Source: Pontederia crassipes (lineage: Eukaryota > Streptophyta > Magnoliopsida > Commelinales > Pontederiaceae). From it: a stretch of 64,000 bases of DNA. The notes under the pieces are model-generated. The model did no database searches, was not told where the DNA came from, and was given only the letters and a program-made list of their open reading frames with translations. A program made the position numbers and the translations under genes. Location: the NCBI GenBank assembly GCA_030549335.1, contig JAUKPH010000017.1, positions 14,035,501-14,099,500 of the forward strand, read 5' to 3'. Shown here in pieces: positions 24,868 through 40,000 of the stretch. Position 1 is the first letter of the stretch. The number at the start of each line of letters is the position of its first letter.

Positions 24868-27255
24868 GAAGGTATCAGAGCCTAAGGAGAGGCACTTCTT
24901 AGCTGTCTCTAATAGATAGAATAGAATCCATGTGCAACGGTCACGAGCAACCACTGCAGCCATCCAGTAGGGTCAAGTAAGTATTGAATTGTGCTATTGA
25001 TTATTGAGCTCACTTATGGATTTTATTGATATTGTTGTGTGAGAACAGATTCCTCCTACGATGGTATTTCCGAATCAGATACCACGAGCTCCCAGGAGTG
25101 GGTCACAGCGTGCCGATCAGGAGGCCCAAGGTTCTCAACCTAATAATCAATGTGTTCTGAGCCAACAAATGAGTAGACAACAAGTGCATGGCTTCCAACT
25201 GAATCAGGCCCAGGCTAATGGGTACCGAGAGGAACAATTGAGACAGGGATTACTACCGTCTGAGTTCCACTCTGTGCACACTGAGTACTCGAGTCCCGAT
25301 GTGCCACCACATCATGATCGTAAAGACACCATTGAGAGGTTCCTCAAGTTGCAACCCCCTCGGGTTCAACGGGAAGGGTGACTTTGAGGATGCAGAGGAA
25401 TGGATTGAGGAGATAGAACAGATATTCCTTGAGATGGATTGCGGCGAGGACCGCAAGATAATCTACGCCACAAGGAAGCTGACGGCAGATGCTAGAGATT
25501 GGTGGAAAGCCGCCAAGCTCACTACGTTCTCCGGCCAAGACCACATCACCTGGGGAGATTTCAAGAAGGCATTCGAGAACCGTTACATACCTGCAGAAGG
25601 AGTACCTGACGCTCCAACAAGGTACTATGACTATTAAGCAGTACCTCACCAAGTTCCTAAACCTAGAGAAGTACTCCACCTTACAATAGCCGAAAATTGA
25701 TCGAGTAAAGCGTTGGGTTGATGGCCTGAAACCCAACCTCAGAGAAAGAGTGAAGGAGGGTAACTGTCAGACCCTCCAATTTGCTGAAGAGTTCGCGATT
25801 CATCTAGAAGATGGCGATAAGACAGATGACAAGCAGAAAATTCAAGCACCAACCAATCAGTATCGGAACAGATATGGAAATTGAGATAGAAGGCAGGCTA
25901 GGCGAGATCCCCGCCGCAAAGATGATCGCAATCGGAGAAGACCATATCCAGCGAGGAATGAGCCTCAACCGCCTAGAGCACCGTGCAACTACTGCCACAA
26001 GATGTATCCCGGTGAGTGCTACTGGAAGACTGGAGCATGTCTGAACTGTGGCAAGGTGGGCCACTTCGCTAGAGAATGCAAAGAGCCGAGGCATGCCGAA
26101 CCTCCTCCGCAACGTAACGAGGGACCATCTAGAATGGTGCAAGGCTGAGTATACAACATGAAGCATGCAGATGAGCAAAGGGCGAATGACACCATCCAAG
26201 GTACGCTAAAAATTGATGGTGTTCATGCTAATATTCTCTTTTATTCAAGTGCTACACATTCGTTCATTTCGGAGCAATTCGCTCCGCTATTGAGCATGAA
26301 ACCACAAGCGACTAGTTTTCCACTTGACATTGGCACACCTCCGAGGTCCATCGTTACCCAGAAGTACATCCCCATGGTGCCGATCGAAGTGGAAGGCAAG
26401 GACTTCTCGGCAGACCTGATGGACTACGATGGGGTGTTGGGTATGGACTGGTTGTCCTACCATGACGCCTACCTAAATTGCCGAGCAAAGAAGAACAAGA
26501 TCTAGTGTCAGCTTTAAAGGCACAAAAGAAGCTGAAGAAAGGATGTTGGGGTTTCCTGGCAAGTGTCATCACGATAGGCAGAGTTGAAGTAGATCGAGAT
26601 AGCATTGCTGTGGTGAAGGAGTTTCCGGACGTCTTTCCATATGACGTCTCAGGATTGCCACCATGACGGGAGATTGACTTCCACATTGACTTGGTGCCGG
26701 ACACGGCACCTATATCAAAGGCTCCTTATCGAATGGCTCCAGCGGAAATGTTGGAATTGAAGACCCAAATCCAGGAGTTGCTGGATAAGGGATTCATTCG
26801 ACCGAGCGTTTCTCCGTAGGGCACTCCGGTATTGTCTGTAAAGAAGAAGAACGGGTCTATGAGGCTGTGCATAGACTATCAGATGTTGAACAAGGTCACA
26901 ATCAAGATCAAGTATCCACTACCAAAAATCGATGACCTGTTCGACCAATTATTTTCAGCAAAGGTATTCTATCTGAGAAGTGGCTATCATGTGCCAAAGA
27001 CTGCTTTCAGACCAAGATACGGGCATTACGAGTTCTTGGTGATGCCATTTGGGTTGACCAACGCCCCCGCAGCTTTCATGGACTTGATGATCAGAGTGTT
27101 CGGACCATAATTGGACAAGTTTGCACATCCTTATCTATTCGTGCAGCCGAGAAGAACACAAGGAACTTCTAAGAGTTGTGCTACAGATCTTACACGAGCA
27201 CAAATTGTACGCCAAATTCTCAAAATGTGAGTTTTGGTTGAAAGAGCAGTGAATA
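22624..27255 (+). mobile_element. Truncated Ty3/gypsy LTR retrotransposon, nested in a MULE
   Basis: Fossil with a long 5' LTR (22624-24867, 2244 bases, TGTAACG...CGTTACA), a primer site GGTATCAGAGCC from 24871, a gag region (about 25060-26090) with a CX2CX4HX4C zinc knuckle near 26040-26085, a protease-like region (about 26200-26460) and a reverse-transcriptase region (about 26700-27240). The element stops there; RNase H, integrase and a 3' LTR are absent, and the coding parts that remain are broken in several places. The long LTR and iMet primer suggest a Tekay/Del-like chromovirus group, which is inference. With no second LTR it cannot be dated from an LTR pair. Confidence 0.85.
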
Positions 27256-28059
27256 TAGGTAGATCCTGCAAATACAGGGAGACCTCATACAGGGCTCAAG
27301 CACGTGAGGGCTCCCTGCTCGCGAATAGGGAGCCTCGCGTGTACAGTGAGCAGGAAGCGCGCGACAGAAAAGAAGGGACCCTTGCAGAGGGAGAAAGAGA
27401 CTGAGGGAGGGAGGAAGGGACGGAGTACCAGTGCGTGACAATAGCAGCAGGGTGCGAGGGTAGGCGGCAGCAACTCACGGCGAGCGACAACAGTAGCAAA
27501 CAGCAGGCAGCAGCGCAGGGCGGCAGACGGCAGAAACGCACGGCGACCTTTGCAGAGCGAGAGAGAGATTTAGTAGGGAGTAACAGTGGGAGGGAAGAGA
27601 GAGGGAGTACCGGCGAGTGTGATAGTTGCAGCGCGCGATGGTAGGCGGCAGCAACTCACGGCTAGTGAAAACAGCAGCAACACACGGTGGCCGCAGCAAC
27701 GTCTAGCGGCAGCATCGCACGACGGCAAGAAGCAGCAACGCACGGCGGCAGGTGGCAAAAATGCACGGCCGCAGGAACAGTAGGCGAGAACGACCACCGA
27801 CGTAAAAAGTAAGGAACGGCGGAAGCTTAGGGCATCGGGTGTGTTTGCCTGGGTTTTGAACTCACGTGGCCTCACATGACTGCCTTCTTGGGTCAAAAAA
27901 AAAAAAGTGGGATCGGTGAGCACGGGTGTGCCAACCGATCCACACGATTCTACCACGTACTGATCAAAATCGAACCCAAGTGGAATCGGGCACGTTGTCG
28001 TGAGGTAGACTCGTAGAATTATCCGATTCTATTGAGTCAGGACGGGAGTTGACAAGATT

Positions 28060-28771
<712 letters not shown>

Positions 28772-31700
28772 ATGTCGGCTTTTCGAGCTTTCTTGAACAG
28801 TCCCGTCGGACCAAAAACTACCCACTTCTGGGGACCCATCGCCAACTGGGGCTTCGTCCTTGCCGTATGCCTCATCACTTAATCTTGTATTCCATCTCTT
28901 TTGTTTTTGCTTACATTGATTGTGGGTGATATCTGCAATGTTATTATTTGAGCGCTGCAAATTATATATCCAATCTTGAAAGGATAATCCACATTCTTGC
29001 GTAGATTATCTGCATTCGTCTTCTGAATCTGTATTTTAGGTATTTAGGTCATTTTCTTTTCAAATTGACAAATTATTTCATAACCTGTAGAGTTAAATGC
29101 CTTATGTTTGCGACACTATAATTTTGAGAGTTAATCAGTTGACATTGAACAGCCAGTGTGAGAGCTGCTGAATAAATCTTCTGAATAAATTGAACACAGT
29201 GATAAAATGTGTTTGCATGCATTTCTATGTGTCAATTGCATAATGAATAAAATAAGGACTACTCTATGCATTCAATATAGCAGAGTTGTCAAAATCAGCA
29301 ATATCCTTGCCGCCTGATATCTCTGTTGTAAATGGAGAATTGTCATTAACAGTACCACTTTCATCTACATGAATAAATCGTTATGTTTCATTCAGAAATT
29401 GGGACAATGATAGAGTTCTACCTTTCAAAAAATAATAGAATTCTAACAAGTCAGACGGAGTCGAGGTGGATGCAGTAAAACTTTCTTAATGTGATTGTTC
29501 GCAACAATTGTGATACTTCAAATAATTCCATTTTGGATTTTGTCCACCCTCAGGAATGTAGTTCATGGTTAATTCTATATAGGAGCATGATTTCCAGTCA
29601 CTAAACTCACAAATCACAATCACAGTCCAACCTCCAAGGTAGATTTTCGGTCCTTGGTTGAGCTAGCGCGACAAAAGAAGATATATAAATCCTCATTCTA
29701 ATAAGGAGTGCAAAGTGAAAATGCATTATGAGAACTTGGAAAATGACCGGTACCGCATCCAAAGTATCGTGAGGTTGAGCATAGTAGAGAGCCAAGAACT
29801 CATTTGGCATCTAGAGATCAACAATGAGATTATGGCTCCCTTGTAATCATTCATATACATGAACATGTGACCGCTGCACACTCCCGAACCTCATTAGTTA
29901 ATCAAATCTTTATGGTGTCATTGTGTAGGTCATCAGTAAATTTCATGTGTTACCAAAACCTGATAAATACATCTAAAAGAAGGCTACATGAGAACAGGTT
30001 CAATCTGCCTCTTTTCTGGTTCACCTGTTGCTACTTTGAGGATTGTTGCCAACATTCTGCAAAGTTGTGTTCTTGGTTATATATTAGCAGTTTTGATTCA
30101 TGTGTCTGTGTTATGTCTTTTTTCAAAATACATTATAATCACTGACAAAAAAGAAATTCATTATGCAAATTTGGAAAATGACCAATAGCAGAACCAATTT
30201 TTTTTTTCAAGGCTGGGCATAATGAAAAATCAAGACTCATTAAAAGATCCTCTCAAAAAAAAAATTTACACTTAGTGATTTCAAGTTTTCAATCATTGGA
30301 GATTATGACTCCCTTGTAATAATTAATACACATGAAAATATGACTTCTATACACTTCCATAAATCCATTATCCTTGTTGTAATTCATACACATGAAACTA
30401 TGACTGCTTACAGCCCCATAAATTCAGTAATGAATAAAATCGATATTGTATTAGTGTATAGATCATCATTAATTTTATAAGTTTTCTCTCAGAAAAAAAT
30501 TGTGTTATCAGAACTTCATAAATACATCTAAAAGAAAGCTACTTGAAAACATGTTGATAATTTTTCTTTTTCTGGTTCATCAGATGCTACCTTGATTATT
30601 GTTGTCCAACACTCTAGAAAGTGATGTTCTTGATTGTGTATCAGCAGTTTAGATTTCTCTTTTACACCTTTTTCCAGGGTTTAGTAGATATGCAGAAACC
30701 TCCAGAAATGATTTCAGGCAACATGACTGCAGGTACATGTCAAGCTAGAGATTTATTGTATATTGTTTTTTATGTGGTACTAATACAATATTGAGTTCAT
30801 TGCAGCCATGTGTGTCTATTCTGGACTCTTTATGCGGTTTGCCTGGATGGTACAGCCTCGGAACTACCTGCTTCTAGCATGCCATGCTTCCAATGAGTCG
30901 GTTCAGCTCTATCAATTATCTCGTTGGGCAAGAGCCCAAGGGTAAGATAATTTAAGGGTTTTGGAAGTTATTTTATGCATTCAAAGAGACAAGCTCTTGG
31001 ATGAAAGATCAGATGTGCCATCCATGATTGAAATTAGAAATTATGCGTCTCGTCAACATTCCATCTCTGTTTTTTTTTTATTTTACATTGCATACTCATA
31101 TAACTCATCAACACTTCGTGCACTGGTGTTAACAAATAGTATGGATCTCTCTACAAAAGGAAATAGTATGGATCTATTAAATGATGTTACTATTGTTAAC
31201 GTAAAGTGGTTACGTGACATGCATAATGTGGTTACCTTTTTTGAGAAGATAATGTGGTTGACATGCATGATGTGGTTATTTTGTTGGCAACAACTTCCTA
31301 ACACGGATAAGTCATATCATTGCACGTATGTATGCTATTGTAGAGGTATACCATCCAAGTGGTTACAAGTAAATTTGAATTAGATCCGTGTATAAACGAT
31401 CTAATTATCAAGTGTTCTTTTTCCCTTGAGTATCATAATAAATTGTAGTCGAAATTTCCTGCCCTTGTTTGTTTTATGTATGCTTATTATGGAGTGACAA
31501 GGAGCAGACAATATTGCAGCGACTTCATGCAAATAGAATTTATTTACCACAATGCATGAAATGAAATTTCACCATGTCTATGTGTTGCCTTAACTGCCCT
31601 ATAAATGTTCATCATTTAAAACAATAAATAAAAACTGCCCTATAAATTGAAACCTCAGAACTCTGCTTTTGTAAGAAAGAGGAAACAGCGTGTTGATTAG

Positions 31701-31781
31701 TGATATTACTTAATTCTTGTGGTATCACGTCATTTTCATTGCAGATACCTGGAAAAGAAAGAGGCAGAGGCAAAGGAGTAG
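28772..31781 (+). CDS. MPC1: Mitochondrial pyruvate carrier 1 (MPC1)
   Basis: Four coding exons with consistent phase: 28772-28864, 30678-30732, 30806-30941 and 31745-31781 (stop 31779-31781), total 321 bases, 106 residues, the usual family length. MPC1 pairs with MPC2 in the inner mitochondrial membrane to import pyruvate into the matrix. The protein has the family head [18 protein letters not shown], then [17 protein letters not shown], a hydrophobic [13 protein letters not shown] stretch, [16 protein letters not shown] and a basic tail ending KKEAEAKE. All introns are GT-AG; the first is about 1.8 kb. The start is fixed by the conserved [11 protein letters not shown] beginning. A partial copy lies about 8.7 kb upstream. 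There is no disruption in the exons, so it looks functional. Confidence 0.96.
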
Positions 31782-34700
31782 AGCTTGTTGTGTAACATCT
31801 GTTTTGATCCCCCAAGTGCATTTAAAATAAGTTCTGTTGTGTCTCAAGCCTTCTGCTTCTAAAACAGCAGCATCGTGGTCCTTTTTTTCTCTGTCGAAAC
31901 AGCGTCGTGTTATGTTGAAATCACAATTGATGAAAGTTGCTACATAAATTCATGTGGTTGTTGGAAATTCAATCATACTTGATGAACAGCATGTTACATT
32001 TCTTTTGCATTCCTGTGGAACAATTTGGATCCTCTCATCACAGATTGCTAATGCTCCGGGGATTAAAAAGTTTGGCTGATAGAACCTTTTCCTAGTCCTT
32101 GAATAAAATTACAGTAAATAGACGATTTTTTTTAAGCATTGACAGTTTGTTTCTATATTTTGGCTAAACAAAAACGAGATCTCAGTTAGAAAACTTGGCT
32201 GCATTTCAAATTGTCTTCTTTTTGGGTACAATCATTGTACATTTTCTTCATAAACTTGGTGATTCCCAAAAATTGGGAAGGACGACAGAAATTGTTATTT
32301 CATCAGAACATTCAGAAATAGATTCCGAGACTAAGATAAGCCGATTCAGAAGCAGCCAACACTGAGGCACAGTGTCGTTGAGAATTAGAAGACAAGGCTG
32401 CAATGGAACATAAAATGTTCAGGTAATGTTAGAAAATTAAATTTGACTAATTCTGTAGAGCATGACTGGTTCACAATTTGAACGCTGAAAGTACTACCAG
32501 AAACCGAAACAGTGTCCAAATGCAAAATTTAAAAATTTACAGGTAGAGTAATGAAACTTTTGGCAATTTGAAATGAAATAATCGCACCGGAAGGTCCTGC
32601 ATACAATGCAAGTAGAACAGTGAGGACAAAATGGTTCTTATGGACTGTTGCAATTCAAGCAAAGCCTGTTGGACTTGTCTCTTCAGAGCTTACGCATCAT
32701 TTTTTCTGTCTATTTTTTCCCTGTCAACTTACACGACAGGCCATCTACAGTTAAATCCCAAGTGGATCTCTGCCGTCTGCTTGCAAACGGTGCTGAGTTG
32801 GAGATGAAGATGGGATTTTGTCAGATCCACCATGACAACTTTAGATGCTGTCGCTGTTGAAAATCTCAGAGCTGACGCTGTTAGCTGTCTCTGTTCTGCA
32901 GAGCAGGGTGGCGAATAAATCCAACTCTCACATGCCCTCGGACGAGAGCTGCACAGTTGTTCTTGGCTTCATCTACTGATTCGTCCATTTCAGCCTCTGG
33001 ACGGTGTGCAGATTCTTTTCCCACACTACATATTCCTTTTTTTGTCTTAATTGTATTTTATTATTATTCTTTCGTCATCATAACAATTACAAAAGCCTTG
33101 GTCCTTCCAAATTTATATCTGTGGTTTTCTGATTCTCTTTTTTTTTTCTCCTAGCAATATCGAATTAGTTATTGTAAGTAGCTACACATACTGCTGGGTT
33201 TATTGAACTTTCGATCGAAAACAGATAGCACTGCACTGAGCAAATGGGCCAACCAGTTGAATCTTAGAAGTGCTCATTTCTGCAATGTTTGGAAGGTACA
33301 TCGTGTGTCTTTATGCATATGCCTTGAAGCTAAGGGAAGCCCCCTCATATCATTCCATTCAACTTGTCAGAATAATAAGAAGAAGAAGAAGAAAGAAGAA
33401 AGAAGAAATGGTAACAATAATATTAATAAAATATAAGATCCTATTTAGGCTTCCAAATATCCAAGTTTTTTTCTTTCTTTCTTCATGTTGGTGTGTGTAA
33501 GTTCTCTTTTAGGCATATGCTGACTTGTAGGTTTCTTGATTGGTAATAAATTATTGATGGATACTTTTAACTTTTAATAATTGAATTGGAAAAAAGGGGA
33601 TCATTACATAAGTACAAAATAACATAAACATGTTTAAGGATGTAATTTATGAAAGGGGATAATGAGTGTACAATAGACCTTACAATAAGTCGATCAATTT
33701 ATTGTATCATAAAAATTCATAATATTTTTTTATACCCAATTGGGACGTTTGGTGTCTAGAATTATTGGTGTAGTGTCACTTCAAAGATAGATTTCGGAGC
33801 TACTATGTAACTCATTTTAACCAATTGCGACAATCAACGTTGATTACTGAATACTTATTTTACTTTTTATAAAATGCATAGATTATATGCATAATTTGTT
33901 TATAATATGACATGATGAAAGATCAGGTAGCATGCTCAAGTAACCAAAAATTCATGTTTATATGGAGAAAAATCACAGTAGAAGTTTAATAAGGTTTTTT
34001 TTAGCATGGATTAAAGAGTCAACTGAGAAAGAAACGGGTAAAATAAAAATGAAAACTTTGAAGAGGTTAAAATGATCCCTTTTTTGTATTGCCAAAACAT
34101 GTTCAAGTAATGTCACATATGGAATGAATTGCTAATGTTTCATGCATGTGAAAGTAGCACCAATGAGGTAGAAAATAGAAAGGAAAAAATCAACATCTTC
34201 CCCTACTTAATCTTCAATTTCTAGATTGCGAAAAACATGTGTATAAATTATCATGATTCTATTAATTGTTTGCAACATATTTGCTTATCTCTTTCCAATC
34301 ATGGGATGATTGGTCATTATTTTTTTTTCTCCCACAAGTTTATTTTTCTCTCGCAATTTTTGTTGAACATGGAGTCTTGTGAGGCACCAGCACTAACAAT
34401 AATAGTACCAAACCTTCCAACCTATGGAATAAGCAGTTTCCTCCAACGAATTAATTTTCTCTTTCTTCACTTGTATATGTTTTTTAAAATAAAAAATTGA
34501 ATATTTTCTAGTTCTTTTGATGAAAACTCCATGAGATCATTATACATTTTAAAAATTTTATTGTTATATTAAAAGTAAAATATTCAGTTTGTTTTTTTTT
34601 TACATTTTTTGCATAGTTATTTGTATTTTCAGAATCTAAAATGGTAAAAAAAGTTTATAAAACATATTAAAATGAATTAATTTGAGTGGGAAAGAATCCG

Positions 34701-36500
34701 AGTGTCAAAAGCCATAGCTGTATTAGTAACATGGTTTCAAAATATCTATAATAATATTCATTTCTTGCACTCAGGGAAGAAGTGCCGGTTCAACTCACAC
34801 GACGCTGATAGTTATATGCACTGTCCAAAGGTTATTAAGCTCAACTAATTCGGTAAGATCACGTCGCGTCGCGTACTTAGGTGAGACTCCTAACAAAAAA
34901 AATTTACATTCACAAAAAATTTAAACTCAAAATATGCTTAAGTGAGGTGGAGCCGTTTATCACTCCATTCCATTATAAACTTTAGAGAGAACTTATTCTT
35001 AAGAGCAAGTGCTATTTTCTTAAACTTAATTTAAAAATATTACCTCAAGAATGCTATTTAATGAAGAGGAATTCATAGGACCTCTAACGATACCCACATC
35101 AAGACACTAGGAAAATTTGCATCATTCTTACACCACAACTATTTATGAGGAAGAAAAAAATGTAGAGAGAATAACGAGAGAAACGGCCATCAGCCACCTT
35201 TATTATTAGATCACTCTTAATTATATAATAAAATTCATAAAAATTTGTAACCTCCTCTTTATTATTTTCTTAGCACATTAAAATGAGGGGACAATACAAT
35301 TATGATTATCAAATAACAATTTGAATACTAGTTCGATTACTATCATATGTTCTAGTCGTTCGATCAACACATTCAATCGAGTCCATTCAATTGAGTTTAG
35401 GACGATTTTGTCCATTGTTTAACTATATATATTTGAAAGTGGTGTGGATTGTGTGGGTCTTAGATGCGGAAAAGTACCCGATTCTCTTTAAAAAGTAACA
35501 CAATCATGTTTCTTTTTTTTAAAAAAAATATTTGTTTGAAGTCTACATTTGTACGTGTGACAAAATTAAATAATATTTGTATCTTCAAAATTAGGATATA
35601 TCAAATTTAATGGTGCTTAACACAAGTAGTATAATACTATCTAATTAAGTAGGTAGTCACTCCATTAAAATCCCAGATTCACTCTCTAAAGTCAGCTCTC
35701 TTGATTAACAGAAAAAAAAAAAAAGGAAACAAGAAAAAGAAAACAAAAGCATAGTGCAACGTTGAGATCTTTTGCTTTATGCCTTTTTGGCCTTTCAAAG
35801 CTCACTTTTTCCTCTCTCTTTTTTCTGATTGGCATCTTTACTGTGTGTTTGACAGCCTGCTGCCTGTGCGAGGTTTTGCTTACCACCAGCATTTGATTAG
35901 GTAAAAAGAAGGTAAAAAAAGCCCAAAAGCATGAGGCACACATGATGACATGATTCCCTTTTTGCATGTGGATGCAATATATTATTTTCTTCCACTTTAG
36001 ACTGCAAAACTATCCATTTCTCTTTTTCTCTTTTTTTTTTCTCCCCCTAAAAAGGAGGCTAAATCCTAGTAATATGTTTAATCAATTAAAGCTGTGTGCC
36101 CAAAAAAGATTGGGTTGATTTAATTTGTCCCCTCGTTAATAGCTTGCATATACTTTGGCTTTGGAATCCTACAATAAAATAGTTGACAGTCAGCATTTAG
36201 TTATCACAATTTTGTTTGTCAAATTATGTGTTACGTTATTATAAAATCAAATATTAAAAATTAGCATTTTCCCGTAAGAAAAATAATGATTTTCATTAAG
36301 CTATTTCTGCATTTAACTTGAAACTACAAACTCGATCCCTAAGTGTCTAGGTTTTGTATCCTTTTATCTCATTTCATTGAGTTTTTCATAACTAAATGCG
36401 ATATTGATTTTACCCCTCGTGTACTATATTATGCTGCAATAAATAAATTTAAGAAAATTCAAAATAAACAATGAAAAAGGGGAGATTGTCCCCTCCTTAG
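31782..36500. other. MPC1 3' flank and AT-rich intergenic DNA
   Basis: The first few hundred bases probably hold the MPC1 3' UTR; an AATAAA occurs near 32103 but I cannot fix the poly(A) site. GAA-rich microsatellite sequence lies at about 33378-33408. Frames up to about 90 codons (for example 35692-35967 minus) lack recognisable domains. No gene is supported. Confidence 0.45.
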
Positions 36501-36508
36501 TGTGTCAA

Positions 36509-37052
36509 TAGGGTTGGAAATAAGTAGGGCTGAAAATAAGGTGGCTCGACCTTATTTTAGCCTAATTCGACTTGACTTATTTTATTAAAATAAGTCAAAC
36601 TGAAAAATATAAAAAAGCCTATGTTCTTAAAGAGTCTTGACCTCTTAATAATTGATCTAATCTTATAACTTATGAGTCTAAGATTTATTAGTATATTATA
36701 TTTTATATATAATTTTGAAAAAAAATTTAAACTTTTGTAAATCTTTATTTTTGAATTCACTACTTCTACTTTTATTATATGTTCAAAAAAAATAAATTAG
36801 TGATACCTTTTTTATTTAGTTCATATTTATTATTTTTTAATAAATAATATTTATTATATTTAATCTAGTATACCAACGGCTTGATACACTAATAAGCTAG
36901 GTCAGATATTAAAAATTAATCAAATAAGTTAAGCTAAACTTATGTCTTTGACTTGTTACAGACTATAGGTCAAGCTTAAATATTTTTATTTTGTAGCAAA
37001 TTTAGCCTATTTAGTTGTAAGTCTAGCTCGATTTAGCTCGTGTTCAGACCTA
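36509..37052. mobile_element. Probable hAT-like MITE
   Basis: The left end TAGGGTTGGAAATAAG (with a near-copy TAGGGCTGAAAATAAG right after it) matches the reverse complement of the right end, TAGGTCTGAACACGAGC. Flanks TGTGTCAA and TGTGCCAT match at 6 of 8 positions, as in an old 8-bp target duplication. Non-coding and AT-rich. Confidence 0.5.
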
Positions 37053-40000
37053 TGTGCCATCTACATCCATTTTGGTTAGAGGTGTTCTCGGAGTTGGGAT
37101 AGGAGTGTTTTGACACAATCCAATCTCGGCGTCCTTTGGTTATAGAATATTTTTAAGAGAATAATAAAATTTATTCTAAAGAATATAAATATTCTTCTTG
37201 TATTTTTATTCTTATTTGTGTTTGGTTTAAAAAAATAAATTTTAAATATATAATATTTTATAATTAAAATATTTTATTATAAATACATCACATTTTTATT
37301 ATTTTTATAAATATAATAATACCTGGCTAAATTATAGAAAATAAAAAAATAATTAAAAGGTGAAAAACGTGAGAATAGAATTTATTCTTTTGTTTAGATG
37401 GAATACAAATATTGGGATATTGTAGATTATGATGGCAATTTTTCTATTTTCAAGATGATTTTACTAAAAATAAAGTTTGACCATTTATCCCTATTCCACT
37501 ATCTCTTGGCGATATTCGTCCAAATAACTATTTATTCACCGAGATAACCTTCATCCAAACGATCCCTCCCTAAGAGTATCATGACCATCTCCATCCTTAC
37601 CAGTTCTATGAATGCTCATGGGTTGGGTTAGACCTGACATAATCCCAAATATGATTGAATCATATTAATTTTGATCGTTGAAGACTTTTGGGTAGCAGAC
37701 TCGATCCAACCCGATTCGAAGCGGATCGAGTGATTGGATTATTTGAACACCACCCCCCTTTTATTTTATAGTTTTTAATTTTAATGTTTTACATTTTTAA
37801 TATAAAAAATATATTTAATATTTTATTTTAAACCATGAAAAAATATTTTATTTGTTCAATACTTTTCTATATTTTAAGGACTTTATTTTCACATATTTTT
37901 TTATTTTTAATCACATAAAAACTCTAAATTTAATAAAATAGGCTAATTTAAAAATAAAAAATAATCGAATCATCCGGTCACATCATGTCGCCTCATGTCC
38001 AACTCGACCATTGGTCATGTCGTGTTTGGATCAAATCGGACTCTGACCATATCATCAACCCGTCGAGTTGAGTTGACGGGTTCACCGAATCGACCACACC
38101 TAGTCATCTCTGTCCACTTAAGTCGGGCTGCATTTGGGATAGCTAGTTAGAAAAATAAATGTAGAGAAAAGCTCTTACGACCCAAAGGAGTGAACTATCT
38201 GTGACCAAAAGTAAAAAAAATTGTTGCGGCATGTAGAAAATTTTAGGAAAAAGCAATAAGAGTGTTTTTACCAAAAGCAAATGATCTTTCTTGAAAAATA
38301 ATTTCTGCACAGCTCTCCCAAACGCGACCTTAGTGTACCATCTCCATCTATTGGGATAGAAGTCTTCTAACGTCGATCGAACCTATATTGAATTGGGTTT
38401 TATCGTTGATCATGAGTCGGATCAAGTATTAATTTAAAAGTCTCAAATCAAATATATTGCTAAATAAAAAAATCATTTTCTAGTTATATTATATTTTTTT
38501 GTTTCAAACTTATGTTGTATGTAAAAATTGAAAACTTATGTCTTAAAGGTGGAGCATAGTTCTAACCTTCTATTCTATGGGCAAGTTGGTCGCAAAGGAA
38601 TGCGATTATTTTCAGGAGTGGACAATGTTAAATGGAAAATATTGCCATGCAACTTATAACATTTGTAACATATGGTCATGCGAGAAATGGTGATGATAAA
38701 AATGCAACATACATTCATTCTTTAATGTAATTATGTTGTAAACTCTTTTGACCATTAAATATATTTGGATACTACTAAACTAGAAGTCATCAATTTTTGT
38801 CTAAAAAATAAATAAAAACTATTAAAACAAAATACTTTAAGTGTGAAAGCATTACTTAAATATTTGGAAAACTTCCTTTTATACTTTAAAATTAATACTA
38901 TGTCACATTTTATATTAAATAATACAATAATAGAAAATTGAATCGAGATCATCCGACTTCACTCCAACTCAATCCGAGTTTAATCATGTCCAAGGCCAAT
39001 TTTAAAGGCAAACTGTTCCAACCAAAATTCATATTGGAAGTTGGGTGAACCCTATGAATATACCTATGTCTGAGATGCCCAGTCAAAGACAAGTCGCCAT
39101 CCTCCATTCCTAACAAAGGTATGAGGTGCCCCCAACCCTCTTCTCTTGTTTCCTCATTGAAGAAGGAATGCGAGTGAGGATTGTGGTGGACTATTTTCTC
39201 CTTTCAAACAAGGGACAATATGTTAAAGCTAACTAGATTGATTGGCTATGTTCAATCTGACTCGATAAAATTCAATATAAAGTTGGAAATACGTTCAGAT
39301 CGAGAAAAAAATTGGTTGAACTAATAAGAATCGATGAGTCAACGAACTAATCGAAATACTTTATTCAATTTAAAAAGTAAAAAATCAAATCAATGAAGAA
39401 AGTAAGCATTTGAAAATGAAACTCAGGAGAAGATTCAAATCAGGAATTGAAAATTAAGATGATGAAAATGTTAAAAAGGATATTCACATAAATAATTAAT
39501 GGTGAGAGAGCAATAAATGAAAATAAAAAGAAAAGTTGAAAAATAGAGTGAAATGGAAAATAAGAAAAAAGTGGATTATGGTAACAATCAAATTGACATA
39601 TCATCAAAAGTATTAAATGATAAATAAATGTTTAACAATATCAAGAGTCATTTCCTTATAAATAGTAATATTTTAAAAATAAATAAATAAATAATATTAT
39701 TTATGTTAATATTTTATTATTCAGATATTATTAACCATTTTCTTACATTCTATAGTATTTAATATTTCATATCATATAAATATTCTAAATAATATTACTT
39801 TAATAAAATTGGATCTAGTCCAATTATAAAATATTGATGATGAGAGGAGATAGGGATTCTCAATCATCCATTTCAATTTCATTTGTTCAGGATGTCCAAA
39901 AAATTATTCCAATTCCGGTAGGTCAAATCGAGATAAAAATCAGGATATTTTTTATTATTCCGATTTGATTATAAATAATAAAAATTAATATAATAGTAAA

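Larger units (their letters stand above)
22471..28059 (-). mobile_element. Second MULE-type element, opposite orientation, split by a gypsy insertion
   Basis: The left end AATGTTGTCAAAC and the next 150 bases (22471-22623) are the reverse complement of the right end of the element at 21513-22460 (shared CGGACACGACA, AACACGTAACAC and TTCTACC). The right part (about 27260-28059) has the reversed GC-rich cargo, including GAGGGCTCCCTGCTCGCGAATAG-like units, and ends GTTGACAAGATT, matching the inverted terminus. The two pieces add up to about 950 bases, the length of the intact copy. The sequence between them is a truncated gypsy element. No matching target duplication is seen, so the outer flank was probably lost by deletion. 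Confidence 0.72.
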
